Source: Paraburkholderia hospita
GTDB taxonomy: Bacteria; Pseudomonadota; Gammaproteobacteria; Burkholderiales; Burkholderiaceae
NCBI RefSeq assembly: GCF_002902965.1
Contig: NZ_CP026106.1
Span: forward strand, 248,001-312,000
DNA: 64,000 nucleotides
Reading direction: 5' to 3'
Shown here: piece after piece, positions 1-8,993 of the stretch
Position numbering within the stretch: the first letter of the stretch is position 1
How the letters are laid out: every line of letters begins with the position of its first letter
Notes under the pieces: generated by a model
Databases searched by the model: none
What the model saw: only the letters and a program-made list of their open reading frames with translations
What the model was told of the DNA's origin: nothing
Made by a program: the position numbers and the translations under genes

Positions 1-483
1 TTCAAGCGCGTCGCGATTCTTGACACCGACATGCATCACGGCCAGGGCGTGCAGGAGATTTTCTACGGACGCGATGACGTGCTGTACATCTCCATTCACG
101 GCGATCCGACCAACTTTTATCCCGTGGTCGCGGGTTATGAGGAAGAGCGCGGCGCGGGTGCGGGCGACGGCTTCAACGTCAATCTGCCGATGCCGCACGG
201 TTCGTCGGAAGCGGTGTTCTTCGACAAGCTCGACGATGCGCTGCGCGTGTTGAAGCGCTTCGAACCGGATGCGCTGGTGCTTGCACTGGGCTTCGATATT
301 TACAAGGATGATCCGCAGTCGCAGGTGGCCGTGACGACGGAAGGCTTCGGGCGGCTCGGCGAAGCGATCGGCTCGCTGAAGTTGCCTTCCGTGATCGTTC
401 AGGAAGGCGGCTATCACCTGGAAAGCCTCGAAGCGAATGCGCGCGCGTTCTTCGGCGGCTTCATGGAGAAGCGCGGCGGGTAA
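1..483 (+). CDS. Histone deacetylase-family / acetylpolyamine amidohydrolase, C-terminal part (5' end outside window)
   Basis: The frame is open from base 1, so the N-terminus lies outside; 160 residues are visible. Zinc-site motifs of the arginase/deacetylase fold are present: LDTDMHHGQG near the start (metal Asp and His), LGFDIYKDDP (third metal ligand, Asp) and QEGGYH (the catalytic Tyr position). The GFD-x-Y-x-x-DP form resembles bacterial acetylpolyamine amidohydrolases more than eukaryotic HDACs. Family members hydrolyse N-acetylated polyamines or related amides in the cytoplasm. The gene is followed closely by a strong terminator and so ends its transcript. The exact substrate cannot be read from this part. 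Confidence 0.85.
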   Translation, partial: FKRVAILDTDMHHGQGVQEIFYGRDDVLYISIHGDPTNFYPVVAGYEEERGAGAGDGFNVNLPMPHGSSEAVFFDKLDDALRVLKRFEPDALVLALGFDIYKDDPQSQVAVTTEGFGRLGEAIGSLKLPSVIVQEGGYHLESLEANARAFFGGFMEKRGG

Positions 484-510
484 GCGCGGATTTTCAAGCG
501 CGACATGCAA

Positions 511-541
511 ACGGCCTCGCAGCAATGCGAGGCCGTTTTTC
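511..541 (+). terminator. Rho-independent terminator after the amidohydrolase gene
   Basis: The 10-bp arms 511-520 (ACGGCCTCGC) and 527-536 (GCGAGGCCGT) pair perfectly around a 6-nt loop and are followed directly by TTTTTC. It lies 28 bp past the stop codon. This is a textbook intrinsic terminator. Confidence 0.92.
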
Positions 542-746
542 ATTGCGTCAGCCATAGCCTGTGCAGAAACGGTGCCGCAAACCGACCGTGACGATCGTCT
601 GCGATTGCGCCGAGGAGTGGCGGTTTCCTTGGTCAGACGCTTCGACAGGTTTGCCCGCCGTGCTGGGCGAAACGGATCGAGTGGCGCGCATGCCGCATCA
701 AGCGACGCCGGCCTGTGACCGTTGCGAACGAACGGTCAGCGCGAAT

Positions 747-773
747 GAAAACGGGCGTCCAATGGACGCCCGT
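747..773 (-). terminator. Rho-independent terminator for the NuoM-like gene
   Basis: The perfect 10-bp arms 751-760 and 764-773 enclose a 3-nt loop. Read on the minus strand the hairpin is followed by TTTTC (750-746). It lies 23 bp past the stop of the minus-strand NuoM-like gene. The stretch 541-746, between this and the convergent terminator, holds no recognisable gene. Confidence 0.85.
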
Positions 774-796
774 CGAATGCTTGCAGTCGAAGCAGA

Positions 797-2332
797 TCAG
801 CCCGGCAGACGCGACGAAACAGCCGCCGGCCGGTTGTTCGACGCGACGCCCGTGTCCGTCGGCAGCGCGGAGCCTTGTGCTTGCGCAACGAGGTTCTCCG
901 TGGCCGGACCGATCGCGTCGGTGAACGTCTTCGGACGCACGCCGATAGCCAGCACCAGTACGGCCATCGCACCGAGCAGCACGAACTCGCGGCGGCCCAG
1001 ATCGCGCAGGCTCGACACGCGCGTATTCTTGATCGCGCCGAACATCACGCGCTTGTACATCCACAGCGTGTACGCGGCGCTCAGGATCAGCGTCAGCGCA
1101 GCCGTCGCGCCAACCCAGAAGTTGAAGCGGATCGCGCCCATCAGCACCAGAAACTCGCCGACGAAACCCGACGTGCCCGGCAGGCCGACGTTTGCCATCG
1201 AGAACAGCATCGCGAACGTAGCGAGCTTGGGCATCGAGTTGGCGACGCCGCCGTAGGCGTCGATCGAGCCGTTCTTCGTGCGGTCGAACAGCATTCCCGT
1301 GCACAGCAGCATCGCGCCCGACACGATGCCGTACGACAGCATCTGCACGACGGCGCCTTCCGTGCCCATGCGGTCGAACGTGAACAGGCCGAGCGTGACG
1401 AGGCCCATGTGCGCGACAGCGGAATAGGCGAGCAACTTGCGCATGTCGGTCTGCGCGAGCGCGAGCAGGCTGCCGTAGATCACCGCGACCAGCGACAGCG
1501 CGATCATCGCCGGCGCGAAGAAGTGGCAGGCGTCCGGCACGATGGGCAGCGCGAAGCGCAGCAGGCCGTAGCCGCCCATCTTCAGCATGCCGAGCAGCAC
1601 GGCTGCGCCCGTCGGGCCGTCCGAGTGGACGTCGGGCAGCCACGTGTGCACGGGCCACATCGGCACCTTCACCGAGAAGGCCGCGATGAAGCCGATGAAC
1701 ACCATGATCTGCGGCATGAAGTCGAGCTTCAGCGTGCGCCACGTGGCGATGTCGAACGTGTGCGAGTGCGCCCAGAGGTAGATCAGCGCGGCGAGCATCG
1801 CCAGCGAGCCGACCAGCGAAAAGAAGAAGAAACGCACCGCCGCATAGACGCGGCGCTTTTCGCCCCACGTGCCGATCAGCAGATACAGCGGAATCAGCGA
1901 CGCTTCGAAGAACACGAAGAACAGCATGCCGTCGAGCGACGTGAACACGCCCTGCATGCAGCCGGACAGCAGCAGGAACGCGCCGTAGTACTGCGCGACG
2001 CGCGTGGTGATCGATTCCCACGACGCGATCACGATGATCAGCGTCGTCACGGCAGTCAGCACGGTGAACCACAGCGAAATGCCGTCGACCCCGAGGTGAT
2101 ACGAGATGCCGAACTCGGGCAGCCACGCGGACTGCTGCTCGAACTGCATCGTCGACAGCGACGAATCGAAACCCGCTACCAGCGGAATGACGGGCAGGAT
2201 GCTGACGGCTGCGCCGATCAGCGCAAGCCAGCGCGTGCGGCTCTGCGCGCTGTCAGAGCCGCCGAGCAGCACGACGATACCGGCGACGATGGGGACCCAG
2301 ATCAGGAGGTCGAGGACTGATGGGAGGTGCAT
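797..2332 (-). CDS. nuoM: Orphan NADH-quinone oxidoreductase subunit M-like (proton-translocating antiporter family)
   Basis: A multi-spanning membrane protein of 511 residues, close to the usual NuoM length. Key proton-pumping residues are present at near-canonical places: Glu143 in FFEASLIP, Lys222 in SVKVPMWP, Lys251 in MLKMGGYG, and the Glu of GFVGEF. The start at 2332 (MHLPSVLDLLIW) is chosen because the first membrane helix begins just after it; the open frame runs 21 residues further upstream without hydrophobic sequence. No other nuo gene is adjacent. It is a solitary paralogue between an amidohydrolase gene and, across a 0.75-kb gap, the cytochrome bo oxidase operon. It could be a spare complex I subunit or part of another ion-translocating complex. 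The family call is strong; the role is unknown. Confidence 0.88.
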   Translation of the reverse strand: MHLPSVLDLLIWVPIVAGIVVLLGGSDSAQSRTRWLALIGAAVSILPVIPLVAGFDSSLSTMQFEQQSAWLPEFGISYHLGVDGISLWFTVLTAVTTLIIVIASWESITTRVAQYYGAFLLLSGCMQGVFTSLDGMLFFVFFEASLIPLYLLIGTWGEKRRVYAAVRFFFFSLVGSLAMLAALIYLWAHSHTFDIATWRTLKLDFMPQIMVFIGFIAAFSVKVPMWPVHTWLPDVHSDGPTGAAVLLGMLKMGGYGLLRFALPIVPDACHFFAPAMIALSLVAVIYGSLLALAQTDMRKLLAYSAVAHMGLVTLGLFTFDRMGTEGAVVQMLSYGIVSGAMLLCTGMLFDRTKNGSIDAYGGVANSMPKLATFAMLFSMANVGLPGTSGFVGEFLVLMGAIRFNFWVGATAALTLILSAAYTLWMYKRVMFGAIKNTRVSSLRDLGRREFVLLGAMAVLVLAIGVRPKTFTDAIGPATENLVAQAQGSALPTDTGVASNNRPAAVSSRLPG

Positions 2333-2676
2333 TTGCTCTTTGATGAAACGCCTGAACGCGAATAGCAGGCCCTCGCCCGTGGGGCGAAGGATCAAAAAAC
2401 CTTACATGGACATTTCGACGGACGGCCCCGAAGGGCGCGGGACGGCGCGCAGCTTGCGCACACGCGTAACCAAAACGCATGACGGTCAGGGTTAACGAGG
2501 ATAACTCAAAATAATAATGTTGCGCTGCCACAAGTACGTTTTTTATTTATTGCGAAAGTCGGCATTGACATTGATGGGTGGTCCTGCGCAGGTGAAGTGC
2601 GCTGCACAAAGAAGCAGCACTGGAAGCGCTTCCACACGATGAGGCGCAATGGCGGCTTACAGGGCTTGCCCTAGAT

Positions 2677-2706
2677 TTAAGCGTCCGTTGTTCGCTGTAC
2701 GCTTAA
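2677..2706. promoter_or_regulatory. Inverted repeat just upstream of the small secreted protein gene
   Basis: The perfect 8-bp arms TTAAGCGT (2677-2684) and ACGCTTAA (2699-2706) are separated by 14 nt and end 7 bp before the AGGAGA ribosome binding site of the 2726 gene. The position suits an operator or a 5'-UTR hairpin. The binding factor is unknown. The rest of 2333-2676 shows no gene, only a locally AT-rich stretch around 2505-2560 that may hold promoters. Confidence 0.4.
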
Positions 2707-2725
2707 GTCGCGAGGAGACGAACCC

Positions 2726-2974
2726 ATGAGAAAAGTTTTCCACATCGCTGTTATCGCCGTTTTGGCCTACCTGGTTGCCGATCGGGCGCTGCTGCATGCG
2801 CAGGCTCAGGAAGCCAGCACGTTCGCTTGCGCGCAAGGTGCCGAACAGGTGAAGCTGGATGCGCTGGGCAGAGGGTTTGGCGACGCCGCCGCGAGCAGTC
2901 AGGGCGATGCGTTCAGGTCGGGATGTCTGGTGACAGGACGTGGCCGTCCGACAGAGATGCTGGCGCGCAACTGA
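2726..2974 (+). CDS. Small exported protein of unknown function
   Basis: An 82-residue protein with an N-terminal signal-like segment: positive MRK, a hydrophobic run to about residue 22, then a probable cleavage site near AQAQE. The mature part holds two cysteines (in TFACAQG and SGCLV) that could form a disulfide in the periplasm. A good AGGAGA ribosome binding site lies 9 bp upstream of the ATG. It is divergent from nuoM and convergent with cyoD. No domain is recognised and no function is assigned. Confidence 0.6.
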   Translation: MRKVFHIAVIAVLAYLVADRALLHAQAQEASTFACAQGAEQVKLDALGRGFGDAAASSQGDAFRSGCLVTGRGRPTEMLARN

Positions 2975-3023
2975 TCAGCAGTTGAAGCGCAGATGAGGCG
3001 CAGATGAAGCAGGGCAGGGAAGC

Positions 3024-3061
3024 CGCGCCGGCCGCACGATACATCGCGTGCAACCGGCGCG
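3024..3061 (-). terminator. Possible terminator hairpin downstream of cyoD
   Basis: The outer arms CGCGCCGG (3024-3031) and CCGGCGCG (3054-3061) plus the inner arms GCACG (3034-3038) and CGTGC (3047-3051) form a strong nested stem 23 bp past the cyoD stop. There is no T-tract on the minus-strand side, so it may be a Rho-assisted or processing structure rather than a classical terminator. Confidence 0.4.
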
Positions 3062-3083
3062 AGGATGCGCGCTTAACGCAAGG

Positions 3084-3428
3084 TTAGCGCGACATCATGT
3101 TCATGCTGACGTTATGCATGACCCACAGCGTACCGCCGATCACGATGATAGCCGTCAGTACCGTGAACGCGAACGCGGTCACGTTCCAGCGCTGACCCGA
3201 CGACGTGTTCATGTGCAGGAAGTACACCAGGTGCACGACGATCTGCACGAGGCCGAGGCCGGCAATCGCGTAGAGCGCCTGCGTGCCCGTTGCCCAGCCC
3301 GCCAGCACCACGCCGAATGCGGCTGCCGTCAGGATGACGGACAGCACGAACCCGATCATGTAGCTGCCGAAGCTGCCGTGGCTTTCGTCACCGTGCGCCG
3401 AATGTGATGAGTGAGAATGGCTGCTCAT
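3084..3428 (-). CDS. cyoD: Cytochrome o ubiquinol oxidase subunit IV
   Basis: A 114-residue small membrane subunit with three hydrophobic helices and a His/Ser-rich N-terminus (SSHSHSSHSAH). The motif VHLVYFLHMNTS is typical of CyoD. It is the last gene of cyoABCD and its start abuts the cyoC stop. It is thought to assist assembly and stability of the bo3 quinol oxidase in the inner membrane. Confidence 0.95.
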   Translation of the reverse strand: MSSHSHSSHSAHGDESHGSFGSYMIGFVLSVILTAAAFGVVLAGWATGTQALYAIAGLGLVQIVVHLVYFLHMNTSSGQRWNVTAFAFTVLTAIIVIGGTLWVMHNVSMNMMSR

Positions 3429-4037
3429 TTAGATCACGCTCGCAAGGTAGACAAACGAAAAAACACCGATCCACACGATGTCCAGGAAGTGCCAGAAAAG
3501 GCTCAGGCACGTCAGACGGCGCAGTTCGCGCTCGCCCAGAGCGGGCGCACGCACGACCTGAACCATCATCACGAGCATCCATACCAGACCCGACGTGACG
3601 TGCAGGCCGTGCGTGCCGACCAGCGTGAAGAACGCCGACAGGAACGCGCTGCGGTCAGGACCCGCGCCGTCCGCGATCATGTGCGAGAACTCGCGGATTT
3701 CCAGCGCGACGAACGACGCGCCCAGCACGAACGTCACAGCCAGCCAGAACAACGTGGTGCTCTTGTTGTTCTTGTGCGCGCCGAGCATCGCGAAACCGTA
3801 CGTGATACTCGAGAACAGCAGGATCGCCGTTTCGACCGCCACGCCCTGGATCTCGAACAGATCCTTGCCGCTCGGACCGCCTGCGAACTGATGGCTCATC
3901 ACCGCAAACGTCGCGAACAGCGCCGCGAACAGAATGCAGTCGGTCATCAGGTACAGCCAGAAGCCGAACACCGAATTGGACGGTGCGTGTTCCGCGTCGT
4001 GATGATGCGGGTCCGCAACAATAGCTTTTTGTAGCAT
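3429..4037 (-). CDS. cyoC: Cytochrome o ubiquinol oxidase subunit III
   Basis: A 202-residue protein with five membrane helices, matching CyoC. The conserved segments [21 protein letters not shown] and [10 protein letters not shown] are present (first given as family landmark near residues 25-45). The ATG overlaps the cyoB stop by one base (TGATG), which indicates translational coupling. It is a non-catalytic core subunit of the haem-copper quinol oxidase. Confidence 0.96.
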   Translation of the reverse strand: MLQKAIVADPHHHDAEHAPSNSVFGFWLYLMTDCILFAALFATFAVMSHQFAGGPSGKDLFEIQGVAVETAILLFSSITYGFAMLGAHKNNKSTTLFWLAVTFVLGASFVALEIREFSHMIADGAGPDRSAFLSAFFTLVGTHGLHVTSGLVWMLVMMVQVVRAPALGERELRRLTCLSLFWHFLDIVWIGVFSFVYLASVI

Positions 4038-6043
4038 CAGGCAATCTCCTCAGCTTCGGGCAGTTGCTTGGCGATGGCCGCGCCCGAACCAGCGCCGTTA
4101 CGTTCTTCCATCAGTCGAACCGTTTCGGCCGGGATGTAGTAGTCGGTGTCGTTATCGAAGCTGCGTGCGATCCACGTACCGATCGCGCCGATAAAGGCCG
4201 CGATAGCCAGCCACCAGATGTGCCACGTCAACGCGAAGCCCAGCGCAAGGCTGAACACGCCGATGAAGAAACCAGCGCTCGTGTTCGACGGCATGTGGAT
4301 GTCGCGGTACACCGGCTTCTCGACATTGCCGCGTTGCTTCATGTCGTGGAATGCATCCAGCTCATGCACGACAGGCACCGTCGCGAAGTTGTAGATCTGC
4401 GGCGGCGAAGTCGTCGCCCATTCGAGCGTACGGCCATTCCACGGATCGCCCGTGAGGTCGCGGTTTTCCGGCTTGTTGCGATCGCGGATCGACACGACGA
4501 TTTGCAGCAGCTGGCAGCCGATACCGATTGCGACCAGCACGGCGCCGAGTTCGGCGACCAGCAGCCACGGATGCCATGCCGGGTTGTCGTAGTGGTTCAG
4601 ACGGCGCGTCATGCCCATGAAGCCGAGCACGTACAGCGGCGTGAACGCAACCCAGAAGCCGATCTGCCAGAACCAGAACGCAGCCTTGCCGAGCTTCTCG
4701 TTCAGCTTGAAGCCGAACGCCTTCGGGAACCAGAAGTTCATGCCAGCGAGGTAGCCGAACAGCACGCCGCCGATGATCACGTTGTGGAAGTGAGCGATCA
4801 GGAACAGCGAGTTGTGCAGCACGAAGTCCGCGCCGGGAATCGCCATCATCACGCCCGTCATACCGCCGATCGTGAACGTGACCATGAAGCCGAGCGTCCA
4901 CAGCACAGGCGTCGTGAACTCGATGCGGCCCTTGTACATCGTGAACAGCCAGTTGAACACCTTCACGCCCGTCGGGATGGCGATGACCATCGTCGCAATG
5001 CCGAAGAACGCGTTGACGTCGGCGCCCGAACCCATCGTGAAGAAGTGGTGCAGCCACACGAGGAACGACAGCACCATGATCGCGCAGGTTGCGTAGACCA
5101 TCGTCTTGTAGCCGAACAGCGGCTTGCGCGCGAACGTCGAGATGACTTCCGAGAAGATACCGAACGCAGGCAGGATCAGGATGTAGACCTCAGGGTGGCC
5201 CCATGCCCAGATCAGGTTCAGGTACAGCATGGCGTTGCCGCCGCCGTCATTCGTGAAGAAGTGCATGCCGAGGTAACGGTCCAGGCCGAGCAGCGCGAGC
5301 GTGACGGTCAGGATCGGGAACGCCGCCATGATCAACACGTTCGTGCACAGGGCTGTCCATGTGAACACGGGCATCTTCATCAGCGTCATGCCGGGCGCGC
5401 GCATCTTGATGATCGTGGCGAAGAAGTTCACGCCCGTCAGCAAGGTGCCGATACCCGAGAGCTGCAAGCTCCACAGGTAGTAGTCGACCCCGACGCCCGG
5501 GCTGAACTGCAGCTCCGACAGCGGCGGATAGGCGAGCCAGCCCGTCTGCGCGAATTCGCCGATCAGCAGCGAGATGTTGATCAGGATCGCGCTGATCGCC
5601 GTCATCCAGAAGCTCAACGAATTGAGGAACGGGAACGCGACGTCGCGTGCGCCGATCTGCAGCGGCACGATCAGGTTCATCAGGCCGACCATGAAGGCCA
5701 TCGCCATGAAGAAGATCATGATGACGCCGTGCGCCGTGAAGACCTGATCGTAGTGGTGCGGCGGCAGATAGCCGGGCGAGTGATACGCGAGCGCGAGCTG
5801 CGTACGCATCATGATCGCGTCGGCGAAGCCGCGCAGCAGCATGATGAGCGCAACGACGATGTACATCACGCCGAGCTTCTTGTGGTCGACCGACGTGAGC
5901 CATTCGGTCCACAGGTAGCGCCACTTGCCGAAATACGTGATCGCGCCGAGCACAGCCAGCGCGCCGAAAATCATCCCGATACCGGCGACGACGATGATCG
6001 GCTCGTGATACGGAATGTCCGCCAGGGTTAATTTACCGAACAT
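4037..6043 (-). CDS. cyoB: Cytochrome o ubiquinol oxidase subunit I
   Basis: The catalytic haem-copper subunit, 668 residues with about 15 helices, at full family length. The low-spin haem His is in [25 protein letters not shown] holds the CuB His and cross-linked Tyr. LHHFFTMG holds the paired CuB His ligands. [12 protein letters not shown] holds the last two haem ligands. It oxidises ubiquinol, reduces O2 to water and pumps protons. The gene begins 2 bp after cyoA. Confidence 0.98.
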   Translation of the reverse strand: MFGKLTLADIPYHEPIIVVAGIGMIFGALAVLGAITYFGKWRYLWTEWLTSVDHKKLGVMYIVVALIMLLRGFADAIMMRTQLALAYHSPGYLPPHHYDQVFTAHGVIMIFFMAMAFMVGLMNLIVPLQIGARDVAFPFLNSLSFWMTAISAILINISLLIGEFAQTGWLAYPPLSELQFSPGVGVDYYLWSLQLSGIGTLLTGVNFFATIIKMRAPGMTLMKMPVFTWTALCTNVLIMAAFPILTVTLALLGLDRYLGMHFFTNDGGGNAMLYLNLIWAWGHPEVYILILPAFGIFSEVISTFARKPLFGYKTMVYATCAIMVLSFLVWLHHFFTMGSGADVNAFFGIATMVIAIPTGVKVFNWLFTMYKGRIEFTTPVLWTLGFMVTFTIGGMTGVMMAIPGADFVLHNSLFLIAHFHNVIIGGVLFGYLAGMNFWFPKAFGFKLNEKLGKAAFWFWQIGFWVAFTPLYVLGFMGMTRRLNHYDNPAWHPWLLVAELGAVLVAIGIGCQLLQIVVSIRDRNKPENRDLTGDPWNGRTLEWATTSPPQIYNFATVPVVHELDAFHDMKQRGNVEKPVYRDIHMPSNTSAGFFIGVFSLALGFALTWHIWWLAIAAFIGAIGTWIARSFDNDTDYYIPAETVRLMEERNGAGSGAAIAKQLPEAEEIA

Positions 6044-6045
6044 GC

Positions 6046-6948
6046 TTACCCCTTGGTCCCGTTAGGTGCACAGTTCACGTCCTTCATGTTGTCGATGACG
6101 TGACCGTTGTTGTAGCGGGCAACAATGTTGTTGAAGAGCTTGGGATCGACCGACGAGAAGTACGACACAGACGCCTTCTCTTCCGGCTTCGCCACTGCGT
6201 AGTAGCGGTCCATGGAGAGGTGATCAGTCGATGCGCGTGCTTTCGCGACCCATGCGTCGAAGTCTTGCTGCGACTCAGCGAGCGTGCGGAACTTCATGTC
6301 CGAGAAGCCCTTGCCGCTGAAGTTGGCGGAAGTGCCGGCGTAGTCGCCCGCTTCTTCAGCCAGCAGATGCAGACGCGTCTGCATGCCTGCCATCGCGTAG
6401 ATCTGGCCGCCCAGTTGCGGGATGAAGAACGAGTTCATCACCGTGTCCGACGTGATGCGGAAATTCACCGGGGTGCCCACGGGAATCGCCAGCTGGTTCA
6501 CGGAAGCGATGCCGAGATCCGGATAGATGAACAGCCACTTCCAGTCGAGCGCGACGACTTCGACGTTGATCGGCTTCACGTTCGATTCGAGCGGCTTGTA
6601 CGGGTCGAGCTCATGCGTGCTCTTCCACGTCAGGACGGCGAGGAACAGAATGATCAGTGCGGGAATCGTCCAGACGGCGATTTCGATTGCCGTCGAATGC
6701 GACCAGTTCGGACGGTATTCGGCGGACTTGTTCGATGCGCGATAGCGCCATGCGAACAGCAGCGTCAGGAAGATGACAGGAACCACGACGATCAGCATCG
6801 CCCACGTCGAGGTCGCGATCAGCGACTTCTCAGCGGCACCGATGGGGCCTTTCGGCGCGAGCAGCTCGAGGTTGTTGCACCCCGAAAGCAGGAGGGCTGG
6901 GGCAATTGAGACGAGACCGGCTAGCCGGCCCGCGATTTTTTTCGTCAT
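6046..6948 (-). CDS. cyoA: Cytochrome o ubiquinol oxidase subunit II (lipoprotein)
   Basis: A 300-residue subunit with a lipoprotein signal (lipobox LLSGC, residues 20-24), two membrane helices and a periplasmic cupredoxin domain. It lacks the CuA-binding cysteine pair, as expected for quinol rather than cytochrome c oxidases. First gene of the operon; an AGAGGG ribosome binding site precedes the ATG. No cyoE (haem O synthase) follows cyoD, so that function must be encoded elsewhere. Confidence 0.97.
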   Translation of the reverse strand: MTKKIAGRLAGLVSIAPALLLSGCNNLELLAPKGPIGAAEKSLIATSTWAMLIVVVPVIFLTLLFAWRYRASNKSAEYRPNWSHSTAIEIAVWTIPALIILFLAVLTWKSTHELDPYKPLESNVKPINVEVVALDWKWLFIYPDLGIASVNQLAIPVGTPVNFRITSDTVMNSFFIPQLGGQIYAMAGMQTRLHLLAEEAGDYAGTSANFSGKGFSDMKFRTLAESQQDFDAWVAKARASTDHLSMDRYYAVAKPEEKASVSYFSSVDPKLFNNIVARYNNGHVIDNMKDVNCAPNGTKG

Positions 6949-7226
6949 CGCGGCCCTCTACAAAAACAAACGAACGAACGCATGCATTTCCTTGCTCCTT
7001 TTATAAGCGCTCGCATAATACGAAAGACACGTGTTGCAGTACAGCACTTTGATGCGAACGAACTATTGCGCGATCAGAGGTGAGACATAGTGTCGCAATG
7101 CCGCATCGGAGACCCTTTTGCGGCGTGCTGACGGTCCCAAGGACCGGTTTGAAAGGTTTTCGTAGGGAGCTGACGGGCATGCCGGATGCGTTTGCTGCGG
7201 CACGCAACAGAACTGCGGAGGACGGG

Positions 7227-7646
7227 ATGGACGATAAATTCGACCTTCGACGCTTCGTCGATGCTCAGGCACCTATTTACGGGCAGGCGCTAGCGGAATT
7301 GCGCAACGGGCGCAAGCAAAGCCACTGGATGTGGTACGTCTTTCCCCAGTTTCAGGGCCTCGGAACGAGTCAAATGGCCCAAAAATTTGCCATCAACTCA
7401 TTACCCGAAGCTGTCGCGTATTTGCAACATCCATTGCTCGGTCCCCGTTTAAAGGAGGTCACGCGAGCCGTCAACGAAGTCGAGGGCCGGTCTATCGAGA
7501 CCATCTTCGGCTACCCGGATTACCTGAAGTTCCACTCGTCGATGACGCTGTTTTCGAAAGCCGCGCCCGATGAGCCGGTGTTCACCGATGCGCTTGCCAG
7601 ATACTTCGGCGGCAAGCCGGACGAGCGGACCCTGGAACTCCTCTGA
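7227..7646 (+). CDS. DUF1810 family protein
   Basis: A 139-residue soluble protein. Family hallmarks are visible: the segment from SHWMWYVFPQ through QGLG, then the stretch ending HPLLGPRL and the FGYPDYLKFHSSMTLF block. The function of DUF1810 proteins (calpastatin-like annotation in databases) is not established. The start at 7227 is chosen because GGAGG lies 5 bp upstream and the family sequence begins here; the open frame continues upstream without family similarity. It diverges from cyoA across a 278-bp region that must carry both promoters. Confidence 0.85.
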   Translation: MDDKFDLRRFVDAQAPIYGQALAELRNGRKQSHWMWYVFPQFQGLGTSQMAQKFAINSLPEAVAYLQHPLLGPRLKEVTRAVNEVEGRSIETIFGYPDYLKFHSSMTLFSKAAPDEPVFTDALARYFGGKPDERTLELL

Positions 7647-7794
7647 GCGCCGCACGCAATGCGCGCCGAAGCGCCCCAGGACGCGCGCTGCGCGCGCTTC
7701 ACAAGCCCCGATAAGCGATTCTTAAGGATCGCACGGCCAGAATGGCCCGTTGCGAAGCCCGACAGAGGCTTTGCGTTACCGGACGGGGCTCCAC

Positions 7795-8247
7795 ATGATT
7801 GCGATCTACGCTGCGCTAAAAGCGGCCGGCCTGCGCCCGACGACGAGCCGGGCATCCGTGCTGAGGCTTTTCCACGAGCTCCCGCACGAGCACTTCACCG
7901 CCGATCAGGTGTACCGCAAGCTGTCGCGCGAGCCGGAGCCTTGCAGCCTGGCGAGCGTCTACCGCGCGCTCTCGCAGCTGCATGAGGCGGACCTCATTTC
8001 GAGCGCGACATTGGGCGATGCACGCATCATCTACGAACTCAATCGCGGGCAGCGCCACTATCACCTCGTCTGCAACCGCTGCGGCCGCATTCAGGACGCG
8101 TACGATCCGGGCCTCGAACAGCAGCAGGCAAAGATCGCCGCCGATCAGCACTTTCACTACGTGACGTCGAGCCTCGTGATCTTCGGCCGATGCGAAGACT
8201 GCGAGGGCCTGCCTGCAATACCGAGGCGCCTCGGCGCGAGCGGATGA
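7795..8247 (+). CDS. fur: Fur-family transcriptional regulator
   Basis: A 150-residue protein with an N-terminal winged helix (LRPTTSRASVLRLF, then ADQVYRKLS and SVYRALSQL) and a C-terminal metal/dimerisation domain. The dimerisation domain has the two zinc CxxC pairs CNRCG and CEDC, and the HYHLVC segment. Fur proteins use ferrous iron (or another metal) to repress uptake genes. The ATG at 7795 is preferred; a TTG 45 bp upstream extends the frame without family sequence. Whether this is the main Fur or a paralogue such as a peroxide-sensing type cannot be decided from the sequence. Confidence 0.88.
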   Translation: MIAIYAALKAAGLRPTTSRASVLRLFHELPHEHFTADQVYRKLSREPEPCSLASVYRALSQLHEADLISSATLGDARIIYELNRGQRHYHLVCNRCGRIQDAYDPGLEQQQAKIAADQHFHYVTSSLVIFGRCEDCEGLPAIPRRLGASG

Positions 8248-8269
8248 ACGCTTTCCCGATGAAGAGGCG

Positions 8270-8286
8270 CTTAAGGGCGCGCTAAG
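8270..8286 (+). promoter_or_regulatory. Direct-repeat site resembling a PmrA/QseB box
   Basis: CTTAAG (8270-8275) and CTAAG (8282-8286) are arranged as a head-to-tail repeat with about one-turn spacing, 45 bp before the response regulator ATG. PmrA/QseB-type OmpR-family regulators bind CTTAA-type direct repeats, so this is a candidate autoregulatory site. The match is short and could be chance. Confidence 0.35.
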
Positions 8287-8330
8287 CTACGGGTTCGGAG
8301 AATGGAGGCTATCGACGGAGAGAATGCACG

Positions 8331-8993
8331 ATGCGTTTGCTGCTGGTGGAAGATGACGACATGATTGGCGAGCCCGTCGTGGATACGATGCGCGGCGCGG
8401 GCTATGCCATCGATTGGGCGCACGACGGGCGCGAAGCCGAGCTGTCGCTGGCTCACGATGTCTACGATCTGGTGCTGCTCGATCTCGGCCTGCCGAAGGC
8501 CGATGGCATCGACGTGCTCAACCGCTACCGGCGGAGCGGCGGCAGCGCGCCCGTGATGATTCTCACCGCGCGCGACGCTGTCGAGAACCGCATTGCAGGG
8601 CTTGACGCGGGCGCCGACGACTATCTCGTCAAGCCCTTCGATCTCGACGAACTCGCGGCGCGTGTGCGCGCGTTGCTGCGCCGTCGCACGGGGCACGCCC
8701 ATCCTGAGTACACGCACGGCGATCTGAGCTTGAACCCGGCCGCACACGAAGCGACGCTGAAGGGCGAATTGCTGTCGCTCGTGCCGCGCGAATTCAGCCT
8801 GCTGCAGGCGTTGATCGAAGAGCCGACGCGCGTCTTCACCCGCTCCGAACTCGAAGACAAGTTGTATGGCTGGGGCGAGGAAGTGGGCAGCAACACGATC
8901 GAAGTGCATGTGCATAGCCTGCGGCGCAAGATCGGCGCCGACCAGATCGTGACGGTACGTGGCGTCGGCTATCGGCTCAAGCGCGCAGTATGA
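8331..8993 (+). CDS. OmpR-family response regulator (QseB/PmrA-like)
   Basis: 220 residues: a receiver domain (acidic EDDD at residues 7-10, phospho-acceptor Asp51 in LLDLGLPK, conserved Lys in DYLVKPF) and a C-terminal winged-helix DNA-binding domain ([13 protein letters not shown], then IEVHVHSLRRKIG). The closest recognisable group is QseB/PmrA/TctD. Its stop overlaps the kinase start by 4 bp (ATGA), so the pair is translationally coupled. It controls target promoters after phosphorylation by the adjacent kinase. Confidence 0.93.
   Translation: MRLLLVEDDDMIGEPVVDTMRGAGYAIDWAHDGREAELSLAHDVYDLVLLDLGLPKADGIDVLNRYRRSGGSAPVMILTARDAVENRIAGLDAGADDYLVKPFDLDELAARVRALLRRRTGHAHPEYTHGDLSLNPAAHEATLKGELLSLVPREFSLLQALIEEPTRVFTRSELEDKLYGWGEEVGSNTIEVHVHSLRRKIGADQIVTVRGVGYRLKRAV

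Noticed and set aside
4064..6031. Very long open frame on the plus strand opposite cyoB (similar ones opposite nuoM at 875-2320, otnK at 20762-22807 and the aldehyde dehydrogenase at 56135-57964)
   Set aside because: These are antisense by-products of high GC3 in real genes. Their translations are Arg/His/Asp/Gln-rich with no domain, no signal and no ribosome binding site.
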